Of a stretch of 64,000 nucleotides of DNA, positions 9,350 through 17,814 are shown piece by piece. Source of the stretch: JAAUTS01 sp038250235 (GTDB lineage: Bacteria; Verrucomicrobiota; Verrucomicrobiia; Methylacidiphilales; JAAUTS01); NCBI GenBank assembly GCA_038250235.1, contig JBBSCO010000003.1, positions 34,816-98,815 on the forward strand. The letters run 5' to 3'. Below the pieces are notes generated by a model. That model was not told the origin of the DNA. It saw nothing but the letters and a program-made list of their open reading frames with translations, and searched no databases. Position numbers and translations under genes: made by a program. Position 1 is the stretch's first letter, and every line of letters starts with the position of its first letter.

Positions 9350-9903
9350 AAAAAACAGAGAACGACAACGAAACAGCTTCCATGAATGGACCCATGGAAA
9401 ACAGCGAGCCGGTAGGGGAAGCCGGACCGGATACTGAAACCCAGATCGCCCAACTTCAGGAAAAGCTGCTCCGTCTTCAGGCAGACTTCGATAATTACCG
9501 CAAACGGATCGCACGGGAAAAAGAGGATTCCATCCGCTTTGCCAACGAAGGTCTGCTTGAACAATTGCTGCCAGTCATTGATAATTTTGAATTGGGCTTA
9601 AGTGCAGCTGAAACAGCCACGGACGCAAAATCAATCGCCATGGGCATGCAGATGGTGAAATCCCAGCTCAAACGTTTCTTGGAAGACTGTGGCGTGCAGG
9701 AAATCAATGCCACAGGAGCCCTGTTCGACCCCAACCTGCACGAAGCCGTTTCCCAGGAACCATCCACTGAAGTGCCGGACGGAACCGTGCTGGCCCAGCG
9801 GCGTAAAGGTTACAAGCTCCGAGACCGCCTTCTGCGCCCCGCCATCGTCGTGGTCGCCCACACCCCCGCAGCGGAAGCGGCCACAGAACCATTCAGCTCC
9901 TGA
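9346..9903 (+). CDS. grpE: Nucleotide exchange factor GrpE
   Basis: GrpE ejects ADP from DnaK. The 185-residue protein shows the expected order: an acidic disordered N-terminus, a long coiled coil (IAQLQEKLLRLQADFDNYRKR), and the beta-rich head ending in NLHEAVSQEPS and the conserved GYKLRDRLLRPAIVVVA. It overlaps the phosphatase gene (ATGA at 9346-9349) and is followed 24 bp later by dnaJ. dnaK itself is not in the window. Confidence 0.95.
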   Translation: MKKTENDNETASMNGPMENSEPVGEAGPDTETQIAQLQEKLLRLQADFDNYRKRIAREKEDSIRFANEGLLEQLLPVIDNFELGLSAAETATDAKSIAMGMQMVKSQLKRFLEDCGVQEINATGALFDPNLHEAVSQEPSTEVPDGTVLAQRRKGYKLRDRLLRPAIVVVAHTPAAEAATEPFSS

Positions 9904-9927
9904 TTGCCCCCATCCAGGAAAGTCCAC

Positions 9928-11082
9928 ATGAGCACTCAAAAAACCCGGCGCGATTACTATGAAATTCTTGGAGTGGCCAAGGCAGCCAGCGAGGATGAAA
10001 TCAAAAAAGCTTACCGCAAGATGGCGATTAAACTCCATCCCGATAAGAATCCGGGCAACAAGGAAGCTGAAGAGCAGTTCAAAGAACTGGGTGAAGCCTA
10101 CGAAGTGGTCAGTGATCCGGACAAACGGGCCGCCTACGACCGCTACGGACACCAGGCCTTCAAGCAGGGTGGTGCCGGCTCAGCCGGCGGAGGATTCCAC
10201 GATCCGTTTGATGTTTTCCGCGAAGTCTTCGGGTCCGGTGGAGGGAATGTTTTCGGGGATATTTTTGAGCAGGCCTTCAACGGTGGCGGCGGTGGCTCCT
10301 CCCGCCAGGGCCGGGGATCGGATCTCCGCTACGATCTGGAAATCACACTGGAAGAAGCCGTGCGGGGCTGCGAAAAAGAAATATCCCTGCGCAAGTTCGA
10401 AGAATGTGATTCCTGCTCTGGATCCGGTGCTGCTGCCGGCTCCAAAAGCTCAACCTGCGGCACCTGCCGGGGTGCCGGACAGGTTGCTGTTTCACGCGGA
10501 TTTTTCTCCATGGCCCAGACCTGCCCTACCTGCCGGGGCACAGGCGTCATCATTGAAAAACCCTGCACCAAGTGCCACGGCGAAGGCCGCTCAGAAAAAA
10601 CGTCCAAAATCAAAATCCGCATACCGGCCGGGGTCGATTCCGGCTCACGGCTTCGGTCTTCCAGCCAAGGTGAGGCAGGAACCCGTGGAGGGCCTTCTGG
10701 AGACCTGTATATCGTCGTCCACGTCAAAGAACATGCAGTCTTTGCCCGGCAGGAATCGGATCTCTACTGTGAGGTTCCTATCAGCTTCGCCAAAGCGGCC
10801 CTGGGCGGGGAATTAACCGTTCCAACATTGGAAGGCAAAGCTTCCGTCAAAGTCCCGGCTGGCACACAAACAGGAAAACTGTTCCGCTTACGGGGAAAAG
10901 GTGTTCCAGATTTGCGGGGTCATCATGCCGGTGATCTAAACATCCGGCTGATCGTGGAAGTCCCAACCAAACTGAATTCGGAACAGAAAAAGAAACTGGA
11001 GGAATTCGCCGAACTTTGTAACGACGAAACCCATCCTGATTCGAAATCGTTTTTTGAAAAAGCCAAAGAGTTCTTCACTTAG
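9928..11082 (+). CDS. dnaJ: Chaperone protein DnaJ
   Basis: A type I DnaJ of 384 aa that delivers substrates to DnaK. Features in order: a J domain with HPD (HPDKNPGNKEAEEQFKEL), a Gly/Phe-rich linker (GGAGSAGGGFHDPFDVFREVFG), four CxxCxGxG zinc modules (CDSCSGSG, CGTCRGAG, CPTCRGTG, CTKCHGEG) and the C-terminal client-binding domain. ATG 9928 is chosen over the TTG at 9904 because AGGAAAG precedes it at a good distance and the protein then begins MSTQKTRRDYYEILGV, the usual family start. Confidence 0.96.
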   Translation: MSTQKTRRDYYEILGVAKAASEDEIKKAYRKMAIKLHPDKNPGNKEAEEQFKELGEAYEVVSDPDKRAAYDRYGHQAFKQGGAGSAGGGFHDPFDVFREVFGSGGGNVFGDIFEQAFNGGGGGSSRQGRGSDLRYDLEITLEEAVRGCEKEISLRKFEECDSCSGSGAAAGSKSSTCGTCRGAGQVAVSRGFFSMAQTCPTCRGTGVIIEKPCTKCHGEGRSEKTSKIKIRIPAGVDSGSRLRSSSQGEAGTRGGPSGDLYIVVHVKEHAVFARQESDLYCEVPISFAKAALGGELTVPTLEGKASVKVPAGTQTGKLFRLRGKGVPDLRGHHAGDLNIRLIVEVPTKLNSEQKKKLEEFAELCNDETHPDSKSFFEKAKEFFT

Positions 11083-11097
11083 GAACATCCAATCTCA

Positions 11098-11838
11098 ATG
11101 TCCATTCCCCGTTTTTATTGCCCTTCTCTCACTGACAACATTCTAAACGCCGAGGAATCGCACCATGCACTCAGCGTGCTCCGCCTCAAGGAAGGGGATT
11201 CTCTGAGCCTTTTTGACGGAAAAGGAACCGAAGCCAAAGCAAGGGTGGTTCAATCCGGGCGGGCTCCCCTACAATTCAAAATCATCACCCAGTCACGTAA
11301 TCCTCCCCCAAATTTCCATCTCATCCTCGGCCAGGCCATCCCCAAAGGAAAGTCCATGGATTTTATCATCCAAAAAAGCACGGAGTTGGGAGTTGCCACT
11401 ATCGCACCCATTTTGTCGGATCGCAGTGTGGTTCAGTTGGATGAGGATCGTAATGAATCCAAACAACAAAAATGGAGCCAAACCGCTCTGGAGGCCTGCA
11501 AACAATGCGGACAGAATTTTCTGCCTCAAATCGGGCCAGCCCGCAAACTGGTTGATTTTCTTGAACACTACCGGAAATCACCCGCCCTCAAGCTCATCGC
11601 CTCCCTCCAGCCGGGGGCAAAACTTTTGCGCAGCACCTTGGCAGCGGCCAAACTAAACGGGGCAGATACCGGGGAAGTGATTTACCTGATCGGTCCCGAG
11701 GGAGATTTCACCCCCGCCGAAATAGGTTTGGCTCTGAGCGCGGGCTATCTACCTGTCAGCCTGGGACCCAACATTCTGAGAACAGAAACCGCAACTCTTT
11801 TCCTCACGAGCGCACTCCTTTACGAATTTCAATCCTGA
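11098..11838 (+). CDS. rsmE: 16S rRNA (uracil(1498)-N3)-methyltransferase
   Basis: RsmE is a SPOUT-class enzyme that methylates U1498 of 16S rRNA. The 246-residue protein has the N-terminal PUA-like part (HHALSVLRLKEGDSLSLFDG) and the C-terminal knot with LIGPEGDFTPAEI and LGPNILRTETA, which form the SAM pocket. It lies 15 bp after dnaJ with AGGAA in the gap, a dnaJ-rsmE adjacency common in bacteria. It converges with folA (25 bp between stops); the gap holds an imperfect AGGCCTG/CAGGCCT hairpin without a T-run. Confidence 0.95.
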   Translation: MSIPRFYCPSLTDNILNAEESHHALSVLRLKEGDSLSLFDGKGTEAKARVVQSGRAPLQFKIITQSRNPPPNFHLILGQAIPKGKSMDFIIQKSTELGVATIAPILSDRSVVQLDEDRNESKQQKWSQTALEACKQCGQNFLPQIGPARKLVDFLEHYRKSPALKLIASLQPGAKLLRSTLAAAKLNGADTGEVIYLIGPEGDFTPAEIGLALSAGYLPVSLGPNILRTETATLFLTSALLYEFQS

Positions 11839-11863
11839 CAGGCCTGGTCATACGGACCGGGAT

Positions 11864-12346
11864 TCAGGCCTCAGCTTTAACCCAGCGCTCAATCCGGTAA
11901 CCCTCCGCCACCTCGACTATTTCCCCCGGAGTTAAAAAATCCTCAAAGGCTGGCAAGGTGGTATCGCCCTCGTATTCCGCATGAACGCGGGTAAGCAAAA
12001 GCTCGTCGCAGAGAGGGAAAAACTGGCGGTAGACCTCGGCACCACCGCAGACAAAGACCAGTGGTATCTCGAGTTGACGGACTTCCTCAACGTTCCTGAG
12101 TAGGCGTATCCCTTCCTGCGGCGACAGAGTGCTGCTCAGGATCAGATTGATGCGATTGGGAAGGGGGCGGCCCAGACCCTCATAGGTCGTTTTTCCGAAC
12201 AAAATGGCGTGTCCCATCGTGGTTCGTTTAAAAAACTTTAAATCCCCCGGCAGATGCCAGGGAAGTTTTCCGTCTTTGCCAATCACCCTGTTTTCCGCCA
12301 TGGCGGCAATAGCCACCAGCTTCGGACCGTTTCCTGGGGGATTCAT
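11864..12346 (-). CDS. folA: Dihydrofolate reductase
   Basis: Reduces dihydrofolate with NADPH. The 160-residue chain shows the family pattern: AIAAMAENRVIGKDGKLPWHLPGDL (the Met20 loop and the acidic substrate residue), GKTTYEGLGRPLPNR, and VFVCGGAEVYRQFFP. It overlaps thyA by 4 bp (ATGA), so the two enzymes of the dTMP cycle are translated together: ThyA makes dihydrofolate and FolA recycles it. Confidence 0.96.
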   Translation of the reverse strand: MNPPGNGPKLVAIAAMAENRVIGKDGKLPWHLPGDLKFFKRTTMGHAILFGKTTYEGLGRPLPNRINLILSSTLSPQEGIRLLRNVEEVRQLEIPLVFVCGGAEVYRQFFPLCDELLLTRVHAEYEGDTTLPAFEDFLTPGEIVEVAEGYRIERWVKAEA

Positions 12347-13155
12347 ACGGCGATCGGGGCCTTGATGCCAGGATGCGGATCATAACCGCTCAATGTGAAA
12401 TCCTCATACTGAAAAGCAAAAAGATCGGTCACGGCCGGATTCAATGTCATTTTCGGGAATGGCCTTGAATCCCTGCCAAGTTGGAGTTTGAGCTGTGCCT
12501 CATGATTCAGATAGACATGGGCATCGCCGAAGGTATGGACAAATTCCCCAGGCTCATAACCTGTCACCTGCGCCATCATCATGGTTAAAAGGGCATAGGA
12601 GGCAATATTGAAGGGAACACCGAGAAAAACATCCGCACTGCGCTGATAGAGCTGGCAGTTGAGTTCTTTTTTGTCCGGATCCACGTAAAACTGGAAAAGG
12701 GCATGGCAGGGTGTGAGTGCCATCCGATCCAGTTCTCCGGCGTTCCAGGCATTGACGATGAGACGGCGGCTCCATGGATCCTTGCGGATCGTATCGAGCA
12801 CATTTTGGATCTGATTAACCACGCCTCCGTCCGGGTTTCTCCATCTGACCCATTGCGCCCCGTAAATAGGGCCCAGATCCCCTTTTTCGTCCGCCCACTC
12901 ATTCCAGATGGAGACCCCGTTTTGCTTGAGATAGGTCACGTTGGTATCGCCATTGAGAAACCAGAGGAGCTCGTAAATGACGGACTTCAAATGCACTTTT
13001 TTTGTAGTGATGAGCGGAAAGGATCCGCGCAGGTCAAAACGAAGCTGTGCTCCAAATATTGAACGGGTCCCGACACCGGTGCGGTCACGGCGTTCGCTTC
13101 CGTTTTCCCACACATGGCGCAGCAGATCCTCATAGGTTTGAAGGGATTGACTCAT
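12343..13155 (-). CDS. thyA: Thymidylate synthase
   Basis: Classic folate-dependent ThyA of 270 aa, converting dUMP to dTMP. Catalytic Cys is in ALTPCHALFQFYV, with RRLIVNAWNAGELDRM before it, QRSADVFLGVPFNIASYALL after it, and a C-terminus ending IKAPIAV like the standard APxAV. I start it at ATG 13155 (MSQSLQTYEDLL). The 11 extra codons upstream match nothing in the family, and no clear ribosome site is visible at either position. The flavin-dependent ThyX is not present in the window. Confidence 0.95.
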   Translation of the reverse strand: MSQSLQTYEDLLRHVWENGSERRDRTGVGTRSIFGAQLRFDLRGSFPLITTKKVHLKSVIYELLWFLNGDTNVTYLKQNGVSIWNEWADEKGDLGPIYGAQWVRWRNPDGGVVNQIQNVLDTIRKDPWSRRLIVNAWNAGELDRMALTPCHALFQFYVDPDKKELNCQLYQRSADVFLGVPFNIASYALLTMMMAQVTGYEPGEFVHTFGDAHVYLNHEAQLKLQLGRDSRPFPKMTLNPAVTDLFAFQYEDFTLSGYDPHPGIKAPIAV

Positions 13156-13205
13156 GCGTATTAGGGAATTAAACAGGCAAACAGACAAAGCGCAAGAGAT
13201 CGCAC

Positions 13206-13934
13206 TCAGACCCCATTCAACAGCCTCATGGCCAGAAAAGGTGGGAGCCCGGCATTGAGAACCTCATCGGCAACCTTTAAAACCGGATAACGGACACGGT
13301 AGAATTCGACCACCTGTTTTTCGTTATCATAAATAACATAGGAGGCTTTGGGCTCTTTATCCCGCGGTTGTCCCACCGATCCCACATTGATCAGGTATTT
13401 GATTTTTTTCTTTAAAGACAAACTGGAAGGCACTGAAATGCCACGCGCCTTCCTGCCGTCAAAGCGGTGAGCCCTGACCTGGTGGGTATGCCCAATAAAG
13501 CACAGAGGTTCCTGCTGAAATCTGAAGTGTTCTTCCGCAGAATGAATCGTGGTGACATAGCCCCATTCTTCCGGCTGATTCAAACTTGCGTGAACTGCCG
13601 TAAAGCCTTTGTAATCCATGCGTAGGGGCAGATTCGTCAGCCAGGCCCGCTGGGTGCCCGATAGATTGCCACGGGAATATTCCAGACCGGCACGGGCCAT
13701 GGGATTATACCATTCCAGTGCGGCATCGTTCGAAGCATAAAAATCGTGGTTACCCATGACAACATCCGCCCCGGTATCTATGACTCTGTTGAGACACTCC
13801 GAAGGGCGGGCATTGTACCCGACAATATCCCCCAGGCAGATCAAGTGATCAATTTTTCTAGCACGCATATCGCTTAAAACAGCTTCCAACGCCAGAAAAT
13901 TGCTGTGAACATCACTAAAGAGGGCGACCCGCAT
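13206..13934 (-). CDS. Calcineurin-like metallophosphoesterase
   Basis: A 242-residue soluble phosphoesterase of the YfcE/diadenosine tetraphosphatase-like superfamily. All metal-binding blocks are visible: DVHSN (D-x-H, about residues 8-10), GDIVGYNARP (GD), GNHDFYAS (GNHD), VHASL, and GHTHQV (GHxH). The substrate cannot be predicted: members cleave phosphodiesters, pyrophosphates or cyclic nucleotides. The start is ATG 13934 (MRVALFSDVHSN); the GTG at 13940 would add two residues. It lies 51 bp upstream of thyA on the same strand, and the MITE is inserted 45 bp from its 5' end. Confidence 0.88.
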   Translation of the reverse strand: MRVALFSDVHSNFLALEAVLSDMRARKIDHLICLGDIVGYNARPSECLNRVIDTGADVVMGNHDFYASNDAALEWYNPMARAGLEYSRGNLSGTQRAWLTNLPLRMDYKGFTAVHASLNQPEEWGYVTTIHSAEEHFRFQQEPLCFIGHTHQVRAHRFDGRKARGISVPSSLSLKKKIKYLINVGSVGQPRDKEPKASYVIYDNEKQVVEFYRVRYPVLKVADEVLNAGLPPFLAMRLLNGV

Positions 13935-13979
13935 TCCCACAGTTCATCGCATAAGTTCCTCCATTCAACAACTGTATTA

Positions 13980-14279
13980 GGGCCTGTTAACTTATAAAAA
14001 GGGGTGCCGCTGGAGTCGGGCAGGCTTCCAACCAAGGCACGAGGAGGGAAAAGGTCGTCTATACCCGTGACCGGCGGGTTCTGCCAAAGGCAGCTTCGCC
14101 TGTGGCAGACAACACAGGGTGGGAGCCTGCCCGGCCCAGCCCGGAGGATTTGCCCCAGAAAGGCCTCAAGCTGTGGTGGATGCTTAGTCACCCCCGGAGA
14201 ATTTCGATGTTTTCCTCCTCCGTCCTGCTTGAAGTCTTTCTGGGAAAAACAGCAACCCATTTTATTCACTAACAGGCCC
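13980..14279. mobile_element. 300-bp MITE-like element with 30-bp imperfect terminal inverted repeats and TA target duplication
   Basis: The left end GGGCCTGTTA (13980-13989) and the right end TAACAGGCCC (14270-14279) are perfect inverted repeats. Extending inward, 23 of 30 positions match. Each end is flanked by TA (13978-13979 and 14280-14281), as expected for a TA-targeting transposase such as IS630/Tc1-mariner. No transposase is encoded: the interior holds only chance ORFs. A lone copy of the same end sits at 32987. The ten terminal bases recur exactly at both sites. The element fills the gap between the metallophosphoesterase gene and the PATAN-FHA gene. Confidence 0.75.
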
Positions 14280-14393
14280 TAATTCTTTTCATCTTGAAAA
14301 CAAACAACAGGGGAAAATTCATTTTCTTGCTTTTTCCTTGGGACGGCGTCTTATAGTTTGGTTTCTTGGTCTTCATGTTTTAATCCAACTATT

Positions 14394-15263
14394 ATGGCAA
14401 ATGCAGTACTCCTAACTTATCTGGAGCAGTTTGGTCCCCAAAGGGCCAACGGTATTTTGAGTATTCAGGATCCCCTAAGCGGGGAGGACGGATCTATTTG
14501 CATTGCAAACGGCGTCATCGTTTCAGCCGGAACCTACAAGCTCAAAGACCTGAATGCTGTCTTTGCCATGATGGCCTGGGAAGACGCCTCTGTCCTCTGG
14601 TTGGAAGGAATGAGCCCTCCCCTGCTCAGCTGCAACATCCAGCCCGATCTGGCCATCTTTGAGTTCGTGCAACTCGAAATGGAACATGGCTCAGCCCGGG
14701 CCGTTCTTTCCTATGTCAGCAGTATAACAGAGGATCATTCCCCGAAAAAACGCAAAACCATCCGTCTTCCGGATCTGTCCAATTTTAGCATCCACCTGCA
14801 AGTTGATACGGACAGCCAGGAGAACTTTGATTTTGAATTGCGGGAAGGCAATCAATTAATCGGCAAAGGGAGTGATTGCGACATCATTATTGCCCACTCT
14901 TCCATTTCCCGCCGTCATTGCCAGGCGGCCCTGGTGGATCGCACCATCACCTTCACAGATCTGGGATCCACCAACGGAACCTACGTCAATGGACAACTGA
15001 TCCACCAAGAGTTCGTGGTGCCCGGCGACAAAGTAAGCCTGGGATCCGTTCATTTCACCGTGGCAGCACGGCTCAGACGAAATCTTTCCAATGATGTGAT
15101 GCCCACATCGGTTCCTGTTACCCCCCAGAACTCCGCGACCATGAAAATTCCAAAAAAGAGCAAAGCAGTTCATTGGCAAAATCTGGCGGGAGATTCCTCC
15201 AACGATAAAAAGGGAAAACCCGATAAAAGCATTATCCGGCGTTTTCTCAAAAAGAACCAATAA
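14394..15263 (+). CDS. PATAN (DUF4388)-like / FHA domain protein
   Basis: A 289-residue cytoplasmic protein with two modules. The N-terminal part (about 1-115: YLEQFGPQRANGILSIQDP, GSICIANGVIVSAG) has the pattern of PATAN/DUF4388 signalling domains. The C-terminal part (about 140-235) is an FHA domain with the phosphothreonine-binding residues in IGKGSDCDIIIAHSSISRRHC and DLGSTNGTYVNG. A basic tail (KKSKAVHW, IIRRFLKKNQ) ends the protein. FHA domains read targets of Hanks-type kinases, two of which are encoded in this window, and a shorter paralogue lies at 43611. ATG 14394 is the natural start (MANAVLLTYLEQ). A TATAGT lies at 14352-14357 upstream, with a possible TTGCTT 19 bases before it. 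Confidence 0.85.
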   Translation: MANAVLLTYLEQFGPQRANGILSIQDPLSGEDGSICIANGVIVSAGTYKLKDLNAVFAMMAWEDASVLWLEGMSPPLLSCNIQPDLAIFEFVQLEMEHGSARAVLSYVSSITEDHSPKKRKTIRLPDLSNFSIHLQVDTDSQENFDFELREGNQLIGKGSDCDIIIAHSSISRRHCQAALVDRTITFTDLGSTNGTYVNGQLIHQEFVVPGDKVSLGSVHFTVAARLRRNLSNDVMPTSVPVTPQNSATMKIPKKSKAVHWQNLAGDSSNDKKGKPDKSIIRRFLKKNQ

Positions 15264-15283
15264 CCCCTGGGGATCCGACCCCC

Positions 15284-16222
15284 TTACCCGGCCCACTGTG
15301 GATGCCTTTCCAGTTGCTCAAGCCAGACATCCGCAATTGGACCTGCGGCCTTTCCATCCTCCAAAAGAGGGCTTGCTGAAGTCGAGCGCTTCACCTTTGC
15401 CAGCCAATCACGTCCGAACGGCTTCCGAAGCGCACCGGCCTGACTAGCTGCGAGTGTCGTTTCCTCTTTCTCTCCCAGACCTACCCCCGCCCCGAGATAC
15501 CACCCGGCCAAGGCCATCGTCACACGCACCACGGTAGAACGGGTGTGTAGCACGACAAGGCAGGGATGTTCTCCCATCTGTTCTTTAAGCTTTTTCCAAT
15601 GTCCAAGGGAATAAAGTCCGGGGGACTTCGGGGCGGAATAAAGATCATACATAATCAAGTCCGGTTTTCCCAACCCGGGGTTCGTACAGGTCGTACGAAA
15701 ATCGCCTTGATGGAATTTCCAGTAAAAGTGTCTTTTGGCCCTGTGGATAAGCAGGGCCTGATCTCTCATCATTTGTTCCCAATCCAGATCCTTGAGATAC
15801 GAAAAGGACGCGGGGTGTTCTTTGACGTGGCTGAGAGCAAAGGACAAGGCTCCCCAGTCTGTGTCGAAACTCTCGACATCAAGATCCCCGTAAGCACCTT
15901 CCGACCACGCCTCAAACACGGCGGTAAGGTTGGCAGCGGCCCCCAATCCGACATCCCAGACCGTTTTTTTCCCGGTTGAGGGCAAGTTCCAACAGCTACC
16001 TAGAAAGGTTTGTTCGACATAAAGCTGCCGGGCCTCTTTCATGGCACCGATAACCGGATGAAAGGTCTCACCAACGCGTTCATCACGCAAGGTCACCTGC
16101 CCGTCGGCCAGCACCTTGAGGCTGTAAGGACTTTTTTCTTCGGAAGATACAGTCGGTATTGACGAGCCCCCCCCAGGTTCTTTATTCCTATCTGATGCGA
16201 ACCCGTCTGATTTTTCTTTCAT
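15284..16222 (-). CDS. MnmC-like (Methyltransf_30) SAM-dependent methyltransferase
   Basis: A protein of about 312 aa resembling the methyltransferase half of MnmC, which finishes mnm5U34 in tRNA wobble positions. The visible features are ERVGETFHPVIGAMKEARQLYVEQ, the SAM-binding loop VWDVGLGAAAN, an acidic loop end (ESFDTDWGALSFAL) and PDLIMYDLYSAPKSP in the catalytic region. It lacks the FAD oxidoreductase half. The first 45 residues are low-complexity and charged. ATG 16222 has a weak GGGG upstream and makes its 5' end overlap the divergent L,D-transpeptidase gene by 28 bp; a later GTG start within the conserved part cannot be excluded. Confidence 0.75.
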   Translation of the reverse strand: MKEKSDGFASDRNKEPGGGSSIPTVSSEEKSPYSLKVLADGQVTLRDERVGETFHPVIGAMKEARQLYVEQTFLGSCWNLPSTGKKTVWDVGLGAAANLTAVFEAWSEGAYGDLDVESFDTDWGALSFALSHVKEHPASFSYLKDLDWEQMMRDQALLIHRAKRHFYWKFHQGDFRTTCTNPGLGKPDLIMYDLYSAPKSPGLYSLGHWKKLKEQMGEHPCLVVLHTRSTVVRVTMALAGWYLGAGVGLGEKEETTLAASQAGALRKPFGRDWLAKVKRSTSASPLLEDGKAAGPIADVWLEQLERHPQWAG

Positions 16223-16773
16223 ATCTGATTTCGCCCCTTTTTCTGCATGCGGCTGGCGCCCCAAAAACGGAGCCAGTAGCCAAGGCCGACTATCCCAAAT
16301 ATCTCTTCATTTGTCTCACCACTCAAAAAGCCAAACTCATCCGTGAGAACAAAGTGGTCTGGGAGAGCATTCTCTCCAGCGGCCGGACCACTAAAGAAAC
16401 GCCGATCGGCACCTTTAAGATCACAGACAAATACGAAAAATGGGTTTCAACCATCTATAATGTTTCCATGCCTAATTTTCAGAGATTCAACCACGGTGCC
16501 ATGGGCATCCATGCCGGTCCTTTACCCGGTTACCCCGGATCAGCCGGATGTATCCGCCTTCCGGAAGACAAATCAAAGGAACTCTTTGCCCTGACCACCA
16601 TCGGCCTTCCGGTCGTGATTACCGGCGAAGCACCTCCCTTTGAGTATTTCAAAGCAAAAATTCTGCGGGCCAAACGGGACAAAAACTCCCCTTACGCCAG
16701 ACGCGGTACTGCCACCAGAATCAAAACAGCTTCCTACGTCGGCTCGGTCTCCACCTCCGCACCCGCTCCCTGA
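16195..16773 (+). CDS. L,D-transpeptidase (YkuD family)
   Basis: An exported enzyme that cross-links peptidoglycan or attaches proteins to it through L,D-peptide bonds. A signal peptide covers about residues 1-20 (LIFLSYLISPLFLHAAG). The YkuD catalytic signature is complete: HAGPLPGYPGSAGCIRLP, with the conserved His and the nucleophile Cys of SxGC(I)R. The substrate-binding part has SSGRTTKETPIGTFKI. At 192 aa it is a single-domain form. ATG 16195 is preferred; a TTG at 16159 would add 12 residues before the signal peptide. The 5' end overlaps the divergent MnmC-like gene. Confidence 0.88.
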   Translation: MRTRLIFLSYLISPLFLHAAGAPKTEPVAKADYPKYLFICLTTQKAKLIRENKVVWESILSSGRTTKETPIGTFKITDKYEKWVSTIYNVSMPNFQRFNHGAMGIHAGPLPGYPGSAGCIRLPEDKSKELFALTTIGLPVVITGEAPPFEYFKAKILRAKRDKNSPYARRGTATRIKTASYVGSVSTSAPAP

Positions 16774-16797
16774 CTAGCTTGGATTCGTCAGGGTTTT
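16768..16797 (+). terminator. Probable rho-independent terminator of the L,D-transpeptidase gene
   Basis: CCCTGAC at 16768-16774 pairs with GTCAGGG at 16787-16793, a 12-base loop, followed by TTTTC. The stop codon lies inside the left arm, and the right arm overlaps the 3' end of the convergent gene. Confidence 0.5.
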
Positions 16798-17264
16798 CTC
16801 AGTTTCTGGGCAAAATCCACCATGTCTTTGGAACTGATCCGGACTTCGGTGATCGCACCCTTTTCCATGGCGAAAGAGGCAAAACCTTTTTGATCCTTAC
16901 GGATGAAGCGTCGCAGAGAGGAATTGGATTCAAACGGCTCCCACTGTGAACCTTCCGCATTGGCGGAAAGAATAGCCATGGCCAGGGGTTCCGGGATGGG
17001 GATAACCAGCGGTTTCTCTCCATCCTTCGGCGTCTCCTTCAGGCGGACATACTGTTCCAGTACAGACTCCTTGCCTGTAAGCAACACCGTGATCATCAGA
17101 TCCTTGTTAATATAAACATGCTGGCGGAGATCCCCCACTCCAGCCGGATTCTGCTGGAGAGGTTTGCCAAAACGTTGCTCCAATTTTTCCGGAGAATCAC
17201 CCAACCTGGCGTGTAGGATAGAGGTTCCCGTCAGACAAACCGCCAAAATAAGTGCCTGCTTCAT
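16788..17264 (-). CDS. Secreted hypothetical protein
   Basis: A 158-residue protein with an N-terminal signal peptide (MKQALILAVCLTGTSILHA). The mature part begins RLGDSPEKLEQRFGKP, a short pattern seen in many small verrucomicrobial exported proteins, followed by mixed alpha/beta sequence without cysteines or a recognisable domain. ATG 17264 (or 17267) places it 10 bp after the yajQ stop on the same strand; longer in-frame starts would overlap yajQ and displace the signal peptide. Function unknown. Confidence 0.7.
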   Translation of the reverse strand: MKQALILAVCLTGTSILHARLGDSPEKLEQRFGKPLQQNPAGVGDLRQHVYINKDLMITVLLTGKESVLEQYVRLKETPKDGEKPLVIPIPEPLAMAILSANAEGSQWEPFESNSSLRRFIRKDQKGFASFAMEKGAITEVRISSKDMVDFAQKLRKP

Positions 17265-17274
17265 CATAGGACAG

Positions 17275-17760
17275 TCAATCCCTGAAATTATTGAAGTCAA
17301 TCCCTACCGGAAGATCCTTTGATTTCAACAAAGCCATGATCGATTGGAGGTCGTCGCGGTTTTTTCCGGTCACACGGATTTTCCCGTCCTGGATCTGGGC
17401 CTGTAGTTTCATACCGCTACCCCGGATTTCGCCAACGATTTCCTTGGCCGTTGCCACTTCAAATCCCTGCTTAAGGGTCAGCACCTGACGCGCCCGCCCT
17501 ACGGAAGAAACTTCCAGTTTTCCATGGTCAATATTTTTTAGCGATACGTCACGTTTGGCCAGTTTGCCCAATACAATTTGAGCCAGGCCCTGCAGTTTGA
17601 ACTCCTCGTCCGCCGTCAACACCAGCGTGTTCTTCTCTTCCACAATATCCCAGTTGACCCCTTTGTAATCAAAGCGAGTCTGCAATTCCTTCCGGGCCTG
17701 CTGGATGGCGTTTTTTACTTCGGCCAGATCTACCTCAGAGACAACATCGAACGATGGCAT
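17275..17760 (-). CDS. yajQ: YajQ family nucleotide-binding protein
   Basis: Members of this family bind cyclic di-GMP or other nucleotides. The 161-residue protein starts MPSFDVVSEVDLAEVKNAI, as YajQ proteins do, continues with FDYKGVNW, and has KLQAQIQDGKIRVTGKNRDDLQ near the end, the second ferredoxin-like repeat. ATG 17760 is chosen over 17769 because it matches the family start. It is followed 10 bp later by the secreted hypothetical gene. Confidence 0.93.
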   Translation of the reverse strand: MPSFDVVSEVDLAEVKNAIQQARKELQTRFDYKGVNWDIVEEKNTLVLTADEEFKLQGLAQIVLGKLAKRDVSLKNIDHGKLEVSSVGRARQVLTLKQGFEVATAKEIVGEIRGSGMKLQAQIQDGKIRVTGKNRDDLQSIMALLKSKDLPVGIDFNNFRD

Positions 17761-17814
17761 AGAATTCAAGCGTACGTGAGACCCGCCCTCTTGGCAAGCG
17801 CAGGACGGGGAAAC

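Noticed and set aside
13874..14269. 131-codon ORF inside the MITE region
   Set aside because: Crosses the element boundary into the metallophosphoesterase gene and has no transposase or other motif.
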